DNA of 64,000 nucleotides from Micromonosporaceae bacterium. Its GTDB lineage: Bacteria > Actinomycetota > Actinomycetes > Mycobacteriales > Micromonosporaceae. The stretch is taken from the NCBI GenBank assembly GCA_009377645.1, contig WHTQ01000005.1:1-64000 (forward strand), given 5' to 3'. The translations under genes and the position numbers were made by a program. Shown piece by piece: positions 35,369-43,885 of this stretch (the first letter of the stretch is position 1; every line of letters starts with the position of its first letter). The notes beneath the pieces are model-generated. The model ran no database searches, was not told the DNA's origin, and was given only the letters and a program-made list of their open reading frames with translations.

Positions 35369-36844
35369 ATGGGTAAGGAGGTCTCGCCGCTGACCTTCTC
35401 CCGGGAGGACCGGACCCGCTACCGGCTTAAGGTGCGCCGGTGCTTGGACGTGTTCGCGCTGATGCTGGACGCGTTCGGCTTCGACGCCGAGCGCCCGATG
35501 ACCGGGCTGGAGCTGGAGCTCGACCTGGTCGACGCGGACGCCGAGCCGGCCATGCGCAACGCGGAGATCCTGGCCAGCCTGGCGGACCCGACCTTCCAGA
35601 CCGAGCTCGGACAGTTCAACCTGGAGCTGAACGCCCGGCCCCGGCTGATCGCCGGCGACGGGTTCGCTGACTACGAGCGGGATCTGGCCGACAGCCTCGG
35701 CCGGGCCGAGCACCGGGCCCAGAAGGCGGACTGCTCGATCGTCCTGATCGGGATCCTGCCCACCCTCACGCCCGCCCACACGGCGCTGGAGAACCTCTCC
35801 CCCAACCCCCGCTACCGGCTGCTCAACGAGCAGATCGTGGCGGCCCGCGGGGAGGACATATCGCTGGACATCCGGGGGGTGGAGCGGCTGCAGGCGACCA
35901 CCGACTCGATCGGCCCGGAGGCGGCCGGCACCAGCTTCCAGTGCCACCTGCAGGTGGCGCCGGAGGCGTTCGCCAGCTACTGGAACGCATCCCAGGCGAT
36001 CGCTGCGGTGCAGGTGGCGATCGGCGCCAACTCGCCGTACCTGTTCGGCCGGCGGCTGTGGGATGAGACCCGGATCGCCCTGTTCGAGCAGTCCACCGAC
36101 ACCCGGCCGGACGAGCTCAAGGCCCAGGGAGTACGCCCGCGGGCGTGGTTCGGCGAGCGCTGGATCGCCTCGATCTTCGATCTGTTCGAGGAGAACGTGC
36201 GCTACTTCCCGCCGCTGCTGCCGATCTGCGAGGACGAGGACCCGGTGGAGGTGCTCCACGCCGGTGGGGTCCCCCGGCTGGGCGAGCTGCGGCTACACAA
36301 CGGCACCGTCTACCGCTGGAACCGGCCGGTCTACGACGTGATGAACGGCCGGCCGCACCTGCGGGTGGAGAACCGGGTGCTGCCGTCCGGGCCGACCGTC
36401 GTGGACATGCTCGCGAACGCCGCGTTCTACTTCGGACTCGCGCGGGCGCTGGCCGAGGAGGACCGGCCGATCTGGAGCCAGCTGACTTTCTCGGCGGCCG
36501 AGGACAACTTCCACGCCGCGTCCCGGCGCGGGATCGCCGCCACCGTCCACTGGCCACGGTTGGGTGAGCTGCGGGTCACCGACCTGGTGCTGGAGTGGCT
36601 GCTTCCCAAGGCGTACGAGGGGCTGGACCGGTACGACGTGCACGGTGCGGTCCGGGACCGGCTGCTCGGGATCATCGAGCAGCGCTGCCTGGCCGGTCGC
36701 AACGGTGCGGTCTGGCAGGTCGAGGCGGCCGAGGCCGAGCAGCGCAACGGGCTGGACCGGCGGGCGGCGCTGCACGCGATGCTGCAGCGCTACGCGGTCA
36801 ACCAGCGCACCAACCAGCCGGTGCACACCTGGCCGGTCGACTGA
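35369..36844 (+). CDS. GCS2-type glutamate-cysteine ligase-family protein
   Basis: 491 aa ATP-dependent carboxylate-amine ligase of the glutamate-cysteine ligase 2 superfamily, as found in actinobacteria that make mycothiol and not glutathione. Features: GLELELDLVDAD (acidic metal-binding strand), QFNLELNARPR, GTSFQCHLQVAPE and NAAFYFGLARALAEEDRPIW. The substrate is unknown; gamma-glutamyl ligation is a family guess. The start has GGAGG 5 nt upstream, 12 codons inside the track ORF. No operon partner. Confidence 0.82.
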   Translation: MGKEVSPLTFSREDRTRYRLKVRRCLDVFALMLDAFGFDAERPMTGLELELDLVDADAEPAMRNAEILASLADPTFQTELGQFNLELNARPRLIAGDGFADYERDLADSLGRAEHRAQKADCSIVLIGILPTLTPAHTALENLSPNPRYRLLNEQIVAARGEDISLDIRGVERLQATTDSIGPEAAGTSFQCHLQVAPEAFASYWNASQAIAAVQVAIGANSPYLFGRRLWDETRIALFEQSTDTRPDELKAQGVRPRAWFGERWIASIFDLFEENVRYFPPLLPICEDEDPVEVLHAGGVPRLGELRLHNGTVYRWNRPVYDVMNGRPHLRVENRVLPSGPTVVDMLANAAFYFGLARALAEEDRPIWSQLTFSAAEDNFHAASRRGIAATVHWPRLGELRVTDLVLEWLLPKAYEGLDRYDVHGAVRDRLLGIIEQRCLAGRNGAVWQVEAAEAEQRNGLDRRAALHAMLQRYAVNQRTNQPVHTWPVD

Positions 36845-36940
36845 GCGCGGTCCACGCGCGGCGTCCCCAGGTCCCGAGCCCGGGGCCCAGTGCGGGGCGG
36901 ATCGGAGCCCGCCACCGCCCGAGACCGGAATGTTGTGTGG

Positions 36941-37966
36941 TCAGCCGCGCTGGGCGGGGACCCGGGCGGTCATCGGGACCGGCGGTGGGGTGCCGTCGGT
37001 GGGGCGGGCGGCCGGCGGGGCGCTTCGCGCCCGGACCGCGCACGCCAGCAGCGACCCGAGCAGCCCGGCCAGGACCAGGTAGGGCACCACCAGGTGCCGG
37101 GAGATGTCGACCGCCCCGGCGCCGACCAGGTCCGGCTGGGTCAGCAGGTACGCGATCGTGAGCACCAGCGGGCCGGCGGCCCCCGACCCGACCAGCCCGA
37201 CTGGCCGGTCGCCCCGGCGAGCCGCCGGCAGGGCCGCCAGCAGCCCGATCAGCAGGGCGGCTGCGAGCGGCGGCCCGGCGTCGGCCAGCAGGACGCTGCG
37301 GAACCACGGCCCGTCCGCGGTGACGTCCCAGAACCCGAGCGGCACCCGGGCCCGGTCGCGGCCGGACAGGACACCGCCGGTCACCGCGATCACGGCGATC
37401 AACCACAGCCAGGCGGCGGTGGCGAGCAGGTTGGCGGCCACCGCCCGGGCGGCCAGCGCCGCCAACGCCACCAGCAGGCTGACCACCACGCCCAGGGCGG
37501 CGTAGCCGGCGGCCACGGTCTGTGGGGACGGCACGTCGTCGAGCACGGCCACCCGGGCCGGGACCGCGACCAGTGCCACGGTGGCAGAGGCGCCGAGCGC
37601 CGCGGCGGTGGCGAGCACCAGCCGCCACAACCTGGTGGTCACCCGGTCGGCGCGCTCGGTCGGGTCCGTCGGGTCCGCCGGGGACGCCGGGTCCCAACCG
37701 GCCGCCGGGCCGGTGGCGGGACCGGTGGCGGGGCCGCGGCCGGAGAGCCGGTCCGCGACGATGGCGCCGGCGATGGTCGACGTGGCGGCGATCCAGGTTG
37801 CCCAGGTGAGGCTGGTCACCCACCCCTCGGTGGACAGTCGCCCACCGGTGTCCGGCGCGAAGCTGATGACGTCCAGTCCGTAGCCGAGCCCGAGCTGGGC
37901 GGCTCCGACCGCCGCACCGACTCCGATCGCCACGGCGACCGAGCCGCCCCACCCTCGTATGGCCAT
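36941..37966 (-). CDS. Multi-pass membrane protein, unknown function
   Basis: 341 aa with about eight predicted helices (for example VAVAIGVGAAVGAAQLGLGY, WVTSLTWATWIAATSTIAGA, LVLATAAALGASATVALVAV, LVVPYLVLAGLLGSLLACAV). A Pro/Asp/Thr-rich cytoplasmic stretch lies after helix 2. The ATG starting MAIRGWGGS is used; upstream codons in the track ORF are the shadow of the divergent gene. No catalytic motif or transporter signature recognised. Divergent from the Pro-rich single-pass protein, with starts about 65 nt apart. Confidence 0.7.
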   Translation of the reverse strand: MAIRGWGGSVAVAIGVGAAVGAAQLGLGYGLDVISFAPDTGGRLSTEGWVTSLTWATWIAATSTIAGAIVADRLSGRGPATGPATGPAAGWDPASPADPTDPTERADRVTTRLWRLVLATAAALGASATVALVAVPARVAVLDDVPSPQTVAAGYAALGVVVSLLVALAALAARAVAANLLATAAWLWLIAVIAVTGGVLSGRDRARVPLGFWDVTADGPWFRSVLLADAGPPLAAALLIGLLAALPAARRGDRPVGLVGSGAAGPLVLTIAYLLTQPDLVGAGAVDISRHLVVPYLVLAGLLGSLLACAVRARSAPPAARPTDGTPPPVPMTARVPAQRG

Positions 37967-38030
37967 GCCGGGCAGCGTAGTGGCCGGCGCCCGGCGGCGC
38001 GACCCACTGCAGCCCGGGTACCGTGTCGCT

Positions 38031-38792
38031 GTGGCGAGCGAGCAGGGTCCCGGGGAACCGCCAGAGCCGGAACCCCCGGCGGATCCGCCAGAGTCCCCGG
38101 AGCCGGTGCCAGGGCCGCCGGTGCCGGTGCCGGTGCCAGGGCCGGAGTCGGAGCCGCCCGATGACCGGACCCAGGAGCTGCCGGCGGACGCGGGCGCCGA
38201 TACCGAAGCCGATGCCACCCGGGCGCTGCCGCCGGACGCCACTCAGGAGCTGCCGGCGGATGCGGCCGCCACCACCCGGGCGGCGACCGAGCCGGCGTGG
38301 GCGGGCCGGGCGCAGGTCCGGCCGCCCGGGCCGCCACTCGGGCCGCCGAGCGACGACGAGTCGGCACCCACCCAGGAGTGGCCGGAGCAGCCGGGTGGTC
38401 GCCGCCGGTGGTGGCTGGCGGTGCTGCTGGGCCTGCTCGGGCTGCTCGTCCTGGGCGTACTGGGCTTCGGGATCTGGCTGATCGCGCAGGCGCTGTCCGA
38501 CGACAACGACCCGGCGCCACCGGCGCCGTCCCGCTCAGCCACTCCCACGCCCACTGCCACCGCCACGGCCGACCCGGCGGAGCCACCGACCCGGCCGGCC
38601 CAGCCACCGCCACCGCAGCAGCCGCCGCCACCACCACCACCACCGCCGCCGGATACCCGGTCGCCGTCGCCACCGCCGCCGCCGACCACGGAGCCCCCGC
38701 CGTCCAGCGAGCCGCCCCCTACCTCCTCACCACCCAGGTCGCTTCCGTCGCGGCCGGTGCCCACGAGCGATGACGGCGAGGCCGGGGCGTAG
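38031..38792 (+). CDS. Pro-rich single-pass membrane protein
   Basis: 253 aa, unrecognised. Acidic Pro/Glu-rich N-half with repeated TQELPADA segments, one transmembrane helix (WWLAVLLGLLGLLVLGVLGF) after an RRR anchor, then a Thr/Pro-rich and poly-Pro extracellular tail reminiscent of cell-wall-spanning regions. The GTG start gives VASEQGPGEPPE. The topology resembles actinobacterial envelope proteins of unknown role. Low complexity makes homology uncertain. Confidence 0.65.
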   Translation: MASEQGPGEPPEPEPPADPPESPEPVPGPPVPVPVPGPESEPPDDRTQELPADAGADTEADATRALPPDATQELPADAAATTRAATEPAWAGRAQVRPPGPPLGPPSDDESAPTQEWPEQPGGRRRWWLAVLLGLLGLLVLGVLGFGIWLIAQALSDDNDPAPPAPSRSATPTPTATATADPAEPPTRPAQPPPPQQPPPPPPPPPPDTRSPSPPPPPTTEPPPSSEPPPTSSPPRSLPSRPVPTSDDGEAGA

Positions 38793-38796
38793 CTGG

Positions 38797-39117
38797 CTAC
38801 CAGAGTCGCCGGCGGCGGCCGACCATGACCAGCCCGCTGATCGACACCGCCAGCCCGGTCGTGCCGGTGTAGATCATCGAGCGGGCGAAGGCGTACGTCC
38901 GGGCCGGGTCCCGAGCGGGAGCGGTGGTGACCCGGTCCGGCCCGGAGGCGGCCGCTGGCCGGTCGGGGACCGCCGGGGCCACGCCCGACAGCAGCGCCCC
39001 GGCCACCACCGCCAGCGCGAACACCGAGACCCCGAGCAACAGCGAGCGGAGGACCGCACCGGGGCGGAACCGGAACCAGCGAGCCGGGCGCCGGCCCCCA
39101 CGAACGTCATCTGGCAT
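38797..39117 (-). CDS. Small two-helix membrane protein, unknown
   Basis: 106 aa: basic N-terminus, helix LLLGVSVFALAVVAGALLSG, a Pro/Ala-rich extracytoplasmic loop, second helix GTTGLAVSISGLVMVG and a basic end RRRRLW. Convergent with the Pro-rich membrane protein, stops 4 nt apart. Not assigned to a family. Confidence 0.6.
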   Translation of the reverse strand: MPDDVRGGRRPARWFRFRPGAVLRSLLLGVSVFALAVVAGALLSGVAPAVPDRPAAASGPDRVTTAPARDPARTYAFARSMIYTGTTGLAVSISGLVMVGRRRRLW

Positions 39118-39224
39118 ACCGCCCCCCGGTGACCGGGGTCCGGCTACGTGCGGGTCGCGACCTGGTGGGTATCCCCGATGATAGTCGGGCCGGGCCGGAC
39201 TGGAGGCGGATTCACCTGTGGCCG

Positions 39225-39536
39225 CTAACCAGGGGCGGGAGCCCCGGGGTCATCGGCCCGGGCGGGCCGGCTCCACGGTGGCGCCGAGACCGTCCGTATC
39301 CCGTCGGTCTGGACGAAGATCGACCGGCGCTTGACCGCGTCGCCGGCGGCGTTCAGCTGGTAGCCGTCGAGCCACACCCAGCCGGTGTAGGTGGGCCAGT
39401 CGTGGACCCGGATCACCCGGAACAGGATCGGGGTGGCGAACTGGACGCTCGCGTCCCGGGTCACCTGCAGCACATCACCCGAACGGGGAACCTGGCCGCC
39501 CGTACCGTGCGGGCCGCCGTTCCGTACCGTGCCCAC
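39225..39536 (-). CDS. Hypothetical protein (probable real C-terminal core)
   Basis: 103 aa from a GTG; core VLQVTRDASVQFATPILFRVIRV then WVWLDGYQLNAAGDAVKRRS and IFVQTDGIRTV looks like a folded beta-rich protein, unlike shadow frames, and I recall similar small proteins in Micromonosporaceae without a function. The start is uncertain because the frame is open far upstream into the neighbouring gene. A strong hairpin lies just upstream. Confidence 0.55.
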   Translation of the reverse strand: MGTVRNGGPHGTGGQVPRSGDVLQVTRDASVQFATPILFRVIRVHDWPTYTGWVWLDGYQLNAAGDAVKRRSIFVQTDGIRTVSAPPWSRPARADDPGAPAPG

Positions 39537-39563
39537 GTCGCCTCCCGTGCCGCAGTCACCGCC

Positions 39564-39587
39564 GGTTGGCCGCCTGCGCGGCCAACC
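39564..39587. promoter_or_regulatory. Perfect 10-bp hairpin in a divergent gap
   Basis: GGTTGGCCGC-CTGC-GCGGCCAACC, tetraloop, in the ~300-bp gap between two divergent hypothetical genes and 28 bp from the leftward start. No T tract. Could be an operator, an RNA leader hairpin or a repeat element; the rest of the gap shows nothing recognisable. Confidence 0.45.
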
Positions 39588-39834
39588 GACGTGTTGCGCG
39601 CGGTGTCTCCCACCGCCGGAGCCGCTGCCGGCGTACGGCGGCGGGGACCTACCGCGGCCGCCCGAGCCGGAGAGAGAACCCTCGATGACGCGGGCTATAC
39701 CTTGCAGCCTGCACCAGATCGCCGGTCGTGGCAAGTGTTCGGTGGGCCGGCGGCAGTCGCGTCCCGGTCGCCGGTGGTTCGTTGTATCGAGCAGAGCAGA
39801 CCATACCGGCAAGGCGGGTAGGCGAGTGAGGACG

Positions 39835-40191
39835 ATGAGCTCAGAGACGCAGCAGCGGTACGGCTCGGAGCTGGCCACCGGGTTCCGGCGGGCCGCGGTG
39901 GAGGCCTCCGAGGGTGACTCGCCCAACGGCACCACGTACCAGCCGCCCACGGAGAAGCCCCGGCTGCCCTCGCTGGACCTGGAGGAGCCGGCCGAGCCGG
40001 ACTTCTCGTCGACCAGCTGGCTGGACACCTCGAGCGGCAACCTGGCCGACCATCCGTTACTGCGCGGGCTGCTGCTGGAGCTGCCCCCGAAGGGCAGCAC
40101 CCCGCCGCCCGGCTGGCTGGACCGCTGGTTCGAGGCGACCCGCTCGATCCTGGAGCTGCTCTACGTCCACGACGGCGCCCTCCGCCGCTGA
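39835..40191 (+). CDS. Hypothetical protein
   Basis: 118 aa, acidic, soluble: MSSETQQRYGSELATGFRRA, a Pro/Glu-rich middle, then WLDRWFEATRSILELLYVHD. No motif recognised. A GTG three codons upstream (VRT-M) is an alternative start with a G-rich ribosome site. Only the C-terminal part of the long track ORF is protein-like. Confidence 0.6.
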   Translation: MSSETQQRYGSELATGFRRAAVEASEGDSPNGTTYQPPTEKPRLPSLDLEEPAEPDFSSTSWLDTSSGNLADHPLLRGLLLELPPKGSTPPPGWLDRWFEATRSILELLYVHDGALRR

Positions 40192-40206
40192 CCCGGCTCG
40201 ATTGAA

Positions 40207-40253
40207 GAGGGGACCCCTCCGGGGGTCGCAGCCCCAGCAGGGGCGCCCTCCTC
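40207..40253. terminator. Bidirectional terminator-like hairpin
   Basis: GAGGGGACCCCT can pair with AGGGGCGCCCTC across about 22 nt between convergent genes. Strong GC stem; no clear T tract. Confidence 0.5.
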
Positions 40254-41058
40254 AGACCGGGAAGCCGGTGAGCCGGCCGGTGGCCGGGGCCGGCGGGCGG
40301 GCCGGCCACAGCCGGGTCTTCTGGGCGGCGAGCCGGGCCAGGTAGGCCGGGTTGAGGAGTAGGTACCGACGCCAGAGCCGGCGGGGCTCCAGGGCGAGGC
40401 GCCAGAGCCATTCCAGGCCGCGCCGTTGCATCCAGGCCGGCGGGGTCCGCAACAGCCCGGCGTGGTAGTCGAACGCCGCGCCGACCGCCAGCAGCGGCGC
40501 GTCCAGCAGCGGCCGCATCGCGTACGCGAAGATCTCCTGGCGTGGGCAGCCCAGCCCGACCAGCACCAGCCGTGCTCCGGAGGCCCGGATCCGGTCGGCG
40601 ATCGCGGTTTCCTCGCCGGGTTGCGCGGCCCGGAACTTGGACGCTTCCCGGCCGGCGATCCGTAGCCCCGGGAACCGCTCCCGCAGGTTCGCCACCAGCC
40701 GGTCCAGGGTCGCCTCGGTGGACCCGTAGAGGTAGACCGGCAGCCCTTCGGCGGCGCACTCGGCCAGCACCCGCAGGGTCAGCGTCGGCCCGTACACCCG
40801 CTCGGCCAACCCGGCCCCGTGCAGCAGGTTCAGCGCCCACCGCACCGGCTGCCCGTCCGGCGTGGCCAGGTCGAACGCGTTCAGCCGGGCGCCGTGCGCC
40901 GGGTCGGCCACGCCGGTCATCACCCCGTGTACGGCCAGCGCGGTCAGCGCCAGCGGGCGGCGGTCCCGGGCGGCGGCCAGCACCCGCTCGGTGGCGGCCT
41001 GGTAGTCGACCACGTCGACCAGCACCCCGAGCACACTCCGCTTGCCAGCGTCAATCAC
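40252..41058 (-). CDS. WecG/TagA/CpsF-family glycosyltransferase
   Basis: 268 aa GT26 enzyme that adds a sugar (ManNAc-type in characterised members) to a lipid-linked acceptor at the membrane face. Motifs: [45 protein letters not shown] and [18 protein letters not shown]. The GTWWL-like end is replaced by [27 protein letters not shown], typical of the family C-terminus. Overlaps the upstream epimerase gene by 8 nt, so the two act together, probably in a cell-surface glycan. Confidence 0.9.
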   Translation of the reverse strand: MIDAGKRSVLGVLVDVVDYQAATERVLAAARDRRPLALTALAVHGVMTGVADPAHGARLNAFDLATPDGQPVRWALNLLHGAGLAERVYGPTLTLRVLAECAAEGLPVYLYGSTEATLDRLVANLRERFPGLRIAGREASKFRAAQPGEETAIADRIRASGARLVLVGLGCPRQEIFAYAMRPLLDAPLLAVGAAFDYHAGLLRTPPAWMQRRGLEWLWRLALEPRRLWRRYLLLNPAYLARLAAQKTRLWPARPPAPATGRLTGFPV

Positions 41059-42133
41059 TGCCGATCCTCGGCACCCACACGTCGGCGTTCGCCTCGTGGA
41101 TCTCCCGCAGGATCGCCGGCACGTCGTAGCTGTGCCGCCAGTCCGGGTAGTGCGCCTGGAACTTGGCCATGCCGCTGATCCACCACTGGTGGTCGCCGAC
41201 CCGGTGTTGGTCGACGTAGTTGACCTTGGCTGCCCGGCCGGTGATCTGCTCGGCGATCCGGAACGCCTCCAGGTGGGAGGTGTTCGAGAACCGGCCCCCG
41301 CCCAGGTTGTAGACCTCGGCCGTGCGGGGCGCCCGGAAGAACGCTTCGAACGCGGTCAGCACGTCGTGGGAGTGGATCGCGTCCCGGACCATCTTGCCCT
41401 TGTAGCCGTAGAGGTTGTAGGTCCGGCCCTCCATCACGCAGCGCATCAGGTACGCGAGGAAGCCGTGCAGCTCGGCGGCGGAGTGCGCCGGGCCGGTCAG
41501 CGTACCGCAGCGGAAGTTCGCGGTGCGCAGCCCGAAGTAGCGCCCGTACTCCTGCACCATCACGTCGGCGGCCAGCTTCGAGACCCCGAACGGGGAGTGC
41601 AGGCAGCCGTCGACCGACATGTCCTCGGTGATCCCGTCGTGGTACGGGTGGTCGGACGCGATCTCGTACCGGGTCTCCAGCTCCCGCAGTGGCAGCTGGT
41701 TCGGCCGGTCCCCGTACACCTTGTTGGTGGAGCAGTTGATGAACGCCGCCTCCGGGCAGTGCGCTCGGGTGTGCTCCAGGACGTTCACGGTGCCGACCGC
41801 GTTCACGTCGAAGTCGACCAGCGGCTCCTTGGCGGACCAGTCGTGGCTGGGCTGCCCGGCGGTGTGGATCACGACGGCCAGGTCCGCGCCGTACTTCTTG
41901 AAGACCTGCTCCAGCCCGTCCCGGTCCCGGATGTCGGTGTCGAAGTGGGTGTAGCGCTCACCCAGGTCGTTGGTGAGCCGCAGCAGGCTCCAGGCGGTGG
42001 ACCCGTCGTCGCCGAAGAAGTAGCGGCGAAGGTCGTTGTCGATGCCGACCACGTCGAGCCCGAGGCCGGCGAAGTGCCGGGCCGCCTCCGAGCCGATCAA
42101 CCCGGCCGATCCGGTCACCAGCGCAACACTCAC
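41051..42133 (-). CDS. NAD-dependent epimerase, CDP-paratose 2-epimerase-like
   Basis: Extended SDR, 360 aa. NAD site [31 protein letters not shown] is the hallmark of the CDP-paratose/tyvelose epimerase branch; catalytic region [14 protein letters not shown] (Ser/Thr and YxxxK variation) and [15 protein letters not shown]. It would make an unusual nucleotide sugar for the co-transcribed GT26 enzyme. No paratose pathway genes are nearby, so the exact sugar is open. Confidence 0.85.
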   Translation of the reverse strand: MSVALVTGSAGLIGSEAARHFAGLGLDVVGIDNDLRRYFFGDDGSTAWSLLRLTNDLGERYTHFDTDIRDRDGLEQVFKKYGADLAVVIHTAGQPSHDWSAKEPLVDFDVNAVGTVNVLEHTRAHCPEAAFINCSTNKVYGDRPNQLPLRELETRYEIASDHPYHDGITEDMSVDGCLHSPFGVSKLAADVMVQEYGRYFGLRTANFRCGTLTGPAHSAAELHGFLAYLMRCVMEGRTYNLYGYKGKMVRDAIHSHDVLTAFEAFFRAPRTAEVYNLGGGRFSNTSHLEAFRIAEQITGRAAKVNYVDQHRVGDHQWWISGMAKFQAHYPDWRHSYDVPAILREIHEANADVWVPRIGSD

Positions 42134-42346
42134 GAGCCTGCTCCAGCCTAGGGGATTCGCGACCCGCGAAGCATACCCGAGCCGCCGCCGCCAGCCCGCT
42201 GGCCACGTACGGTCATGGTCCGAGCAACGCAGCCGGGATCACGGCTATCCCGTCCGGCCGGCGGTACGCCCTACCATTAACGCGAGACTTACGCTGCCCT
42301 TCTAGCACGTGCCCGGGGACCGGCCGCGGCGCGCCTTCCGCTGGGG

Positions 42347-42429
42347 TGGGGAAGGGGGGAGTTGAACCCCCACGCCCTTTCGGGCACACGGACCTGAACC
42401 GTGCGCGTCTGCCATTCCGCCACTTCCCC
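42347..42429 (-). tRNA. tRNA-Leu (CAG anticodon)
   Basis: Minus-strand cloverleaf: acceptor GGGGAAG/CTTCCCC, anticodon stem CACGG/CCGTG with loop TTCAGGT (CAG), long class II variable arm GCCCGAAAGGGC, T stem GGGGG/CCCCC, discriminator A. About 83 nt. Lies upstream of the FHA/kinase cluster as in mycobacteria. Confidence 0.95.
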
Positions 42430-42617
42430 GAGCGAAGCGAGGGGAAGACTATCACTCCAGCCCCGGGCTTCGCGAACGCGGCTACCGGGAGAGCTGGACC
42501 CGCCAGTCCCCGGTCAGGTCCCCCTACTCGGGAGACGGAGGGTAGGTCCCGGCGGGTTGTCAGCACGTCCGGGCCGATCGGAGTGTGACCGCGGGTGCGA
42601 GCTACCGATACCATCGA

Positions 42618-42636
42618 CTCCTCGGGAACCGAGGAG
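42618..42636 (+). promoter_or_regulatory. Hairpin sequestering the fhaA ribosome site
   Basis: CTCCTCGG-GAA-CCGAGGAG, perfect 8-bp stem; its 3' arm overlaps the GAGGAGG Shine-Dalgarno 6 nt before the GTG. A possible -10 (GATACC) lies just upstream, so the mRNA may begin with this hairpin. It could make translation initiation conditional. Confidence 0.5.
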
Positions 42637-42641
42637 GAGCC

Positions 42642-43394
42642 GTGAGTGTGCTGCAGCGCTTCGAGAAGCGACTAGAGGGCCTCGTCGAGGGGGCTTTCGC
42701 GAAGGTGTTCAAGGGGGTTGTCCACCCCGTGGAGATCCTCAACGCGATGCAACGGGAGGCGGAGGCGCACAAGGCGATCTTGGCCGGCGGCCGCACTCTC
42801 GTTCCGAACCGATACGTCATCGACCTGTCGCCGTACGATCACAGCCGGCTCGCGCCGTACGCGGCCGCGCTGGCCCAGGAGCTGGCCCAGTCCCAGGCCG
42901 AGTTCATCGGCGAGCAGGCCTGGACGGTCTACGGCGACGTGATCGTCGAGATCGAGCGGGGGGAGGGGCTGGACACCGGGATGTTCCGGGTCACCGCCGA
43001 GGTGTTCAGCGGTGACCAGCCCCCGGCGCCGGAGCCGCCGCCCGCCTATCCGGGGGGGTACGAGCAGCCGGGGCCACCGATGGGCAGCCCGCCACCGGCG
43101 CCGGGCGGGCACCGGAACGTGCGGCTGGTCTCCGGGGACGGCCGGACCTACCCGCTCGGGATCGGGTCGACCGTGATCGGCCGCGGTGACCAGGCCACGC
43201 TCCGGCTGCCGGACGTCGGGATCTCCCGCCGGCACGCGCGGATCGACTACGACGGCAACCAGGTGGTGCTCACCGATCTGGGCTCCACCAACGGCTCGAT
43301 GGTCAACGGCCAGCGGGTCTCCGCTGTGGCCCTCAACCCCGGCGACATGGTCCAGATCGGCACGACCACGCTGACCTTCCGGGTGGATGGCTAA
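42642..43394 (+). CDS. fhaA: FHA-domain protein FhaA (DUF3662)
   Basis: 250 aa. N-terminal DUF3662 domain (VLQRFEKRLEGLVEGAFAKV, VHPVEILNAMQREAE), Pro/Gly linker, C-terminal FHA phosphothreonine-binding domain (STVIGRGDQATLRLPD, GISRRHARI, LTDLGSTNGSMVNGQ). In mycobacteria FhaA binds phosphorylated MurJ and controls peptidoglycan precursor flipping. GTG start with GAGGAGG. First gene of the fhaA-fhaB-pstP-rodA-pbpA-pknA-pknB cluster. Confidence 0.93.
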   Translation: MSVLQRFEKRLEGLVEGAFAKVFKGVVHPVEILNAMQREAEAHKAILAGGRTLVPNRYVIDLSPYDHSRLAPYAAALAQELAQSQAEFIGEQAWTVYGDVIVEIERGEGLDTGMFRVTAEVFSGDQPPAPEPPPAYPGGYEQPGPPMGSPPPAPGGHRNVRLVSGDGRTYPLGIGSTVIGRGDQATLRLPDVGISRRHARIDYDGNQVVLTDLGSTNGSMVNGQRVSAVALNPGDMVQIGTTTLTFRVDG

Positions 43395-43399
43395 CCGAC

Positions 43400-43885
43400 T
43401 TGGATGAGCTGGTCCTGCAGGTAGCCCGGTTCGGGCTGCTCGTACTGCTGTGGATCTTCGTGTTCACGGTGGTCGGGGTGGTCCGGCGGGACATGTTCGC
43501 CGGCGGGCGGGCCCGCCGGCTGGTGGCCGCGCCCCGGGCCGCCGGGACCCCTGGCCCGGTCGGCCAGGGCTCCGGCAAGCCCCGCCGGGGTCGGGCCGCG
43601 CACCATCTGGTGGTCACCGGCGGGCAGCTGGCCGGGACCCGGTTGACGCTGGGTGAGGCCCAGATCACGATCGGCCGGGCGGAGGACTCGACGCTCGTCA
43701 TCACCGACGACTACGCGTCGGCCCGGCACGCCCGACTGGTCCCCCGCTCGGGACAGTGGTTCATCGAGGATCTAGGCTCCACGAACGGCACGTACCTTGA
43801 CCGTGCCAAGATCAACGGCCCCACCCCCGTACCCATCGGTGTGCCGATCCGGATCGGCCGCACCTCGATAGAACTCCGGCCATGA
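43400..43885 (+). CDS. fhaB: FHA-domain membrane protein FhaB/FipA
   Basis: 161 aa: one N-terminal membrane helix (FGLLVLLWIFVFTVVGVV), a basic linker, then an FHA domain (ITIGRAEDSTLVITDDYASA, RHARLVPRSG, DLGSTNGTYLDRAKI). In mycobacteria it links PknA phosphorylation to FtsZ/FtsQ and septation. TTG start five bases after fhaA; overlaps pstP by four bases. Confidence 0.92.
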   Translation: MDELVLQVARFGLLVLLWIFVFTVVGVVRRDMFAGGRARRLVAAPRAAGTPGPVGQGSGKPRRGRAAHHLVVTGGQLAGTRLTLGEAQITIGRAEDSTLVITDDYASARHARLVPRSGQWFIEDLGSTNGTYLDRAKINGPTPVPIGVPIRIGRTSIELRP

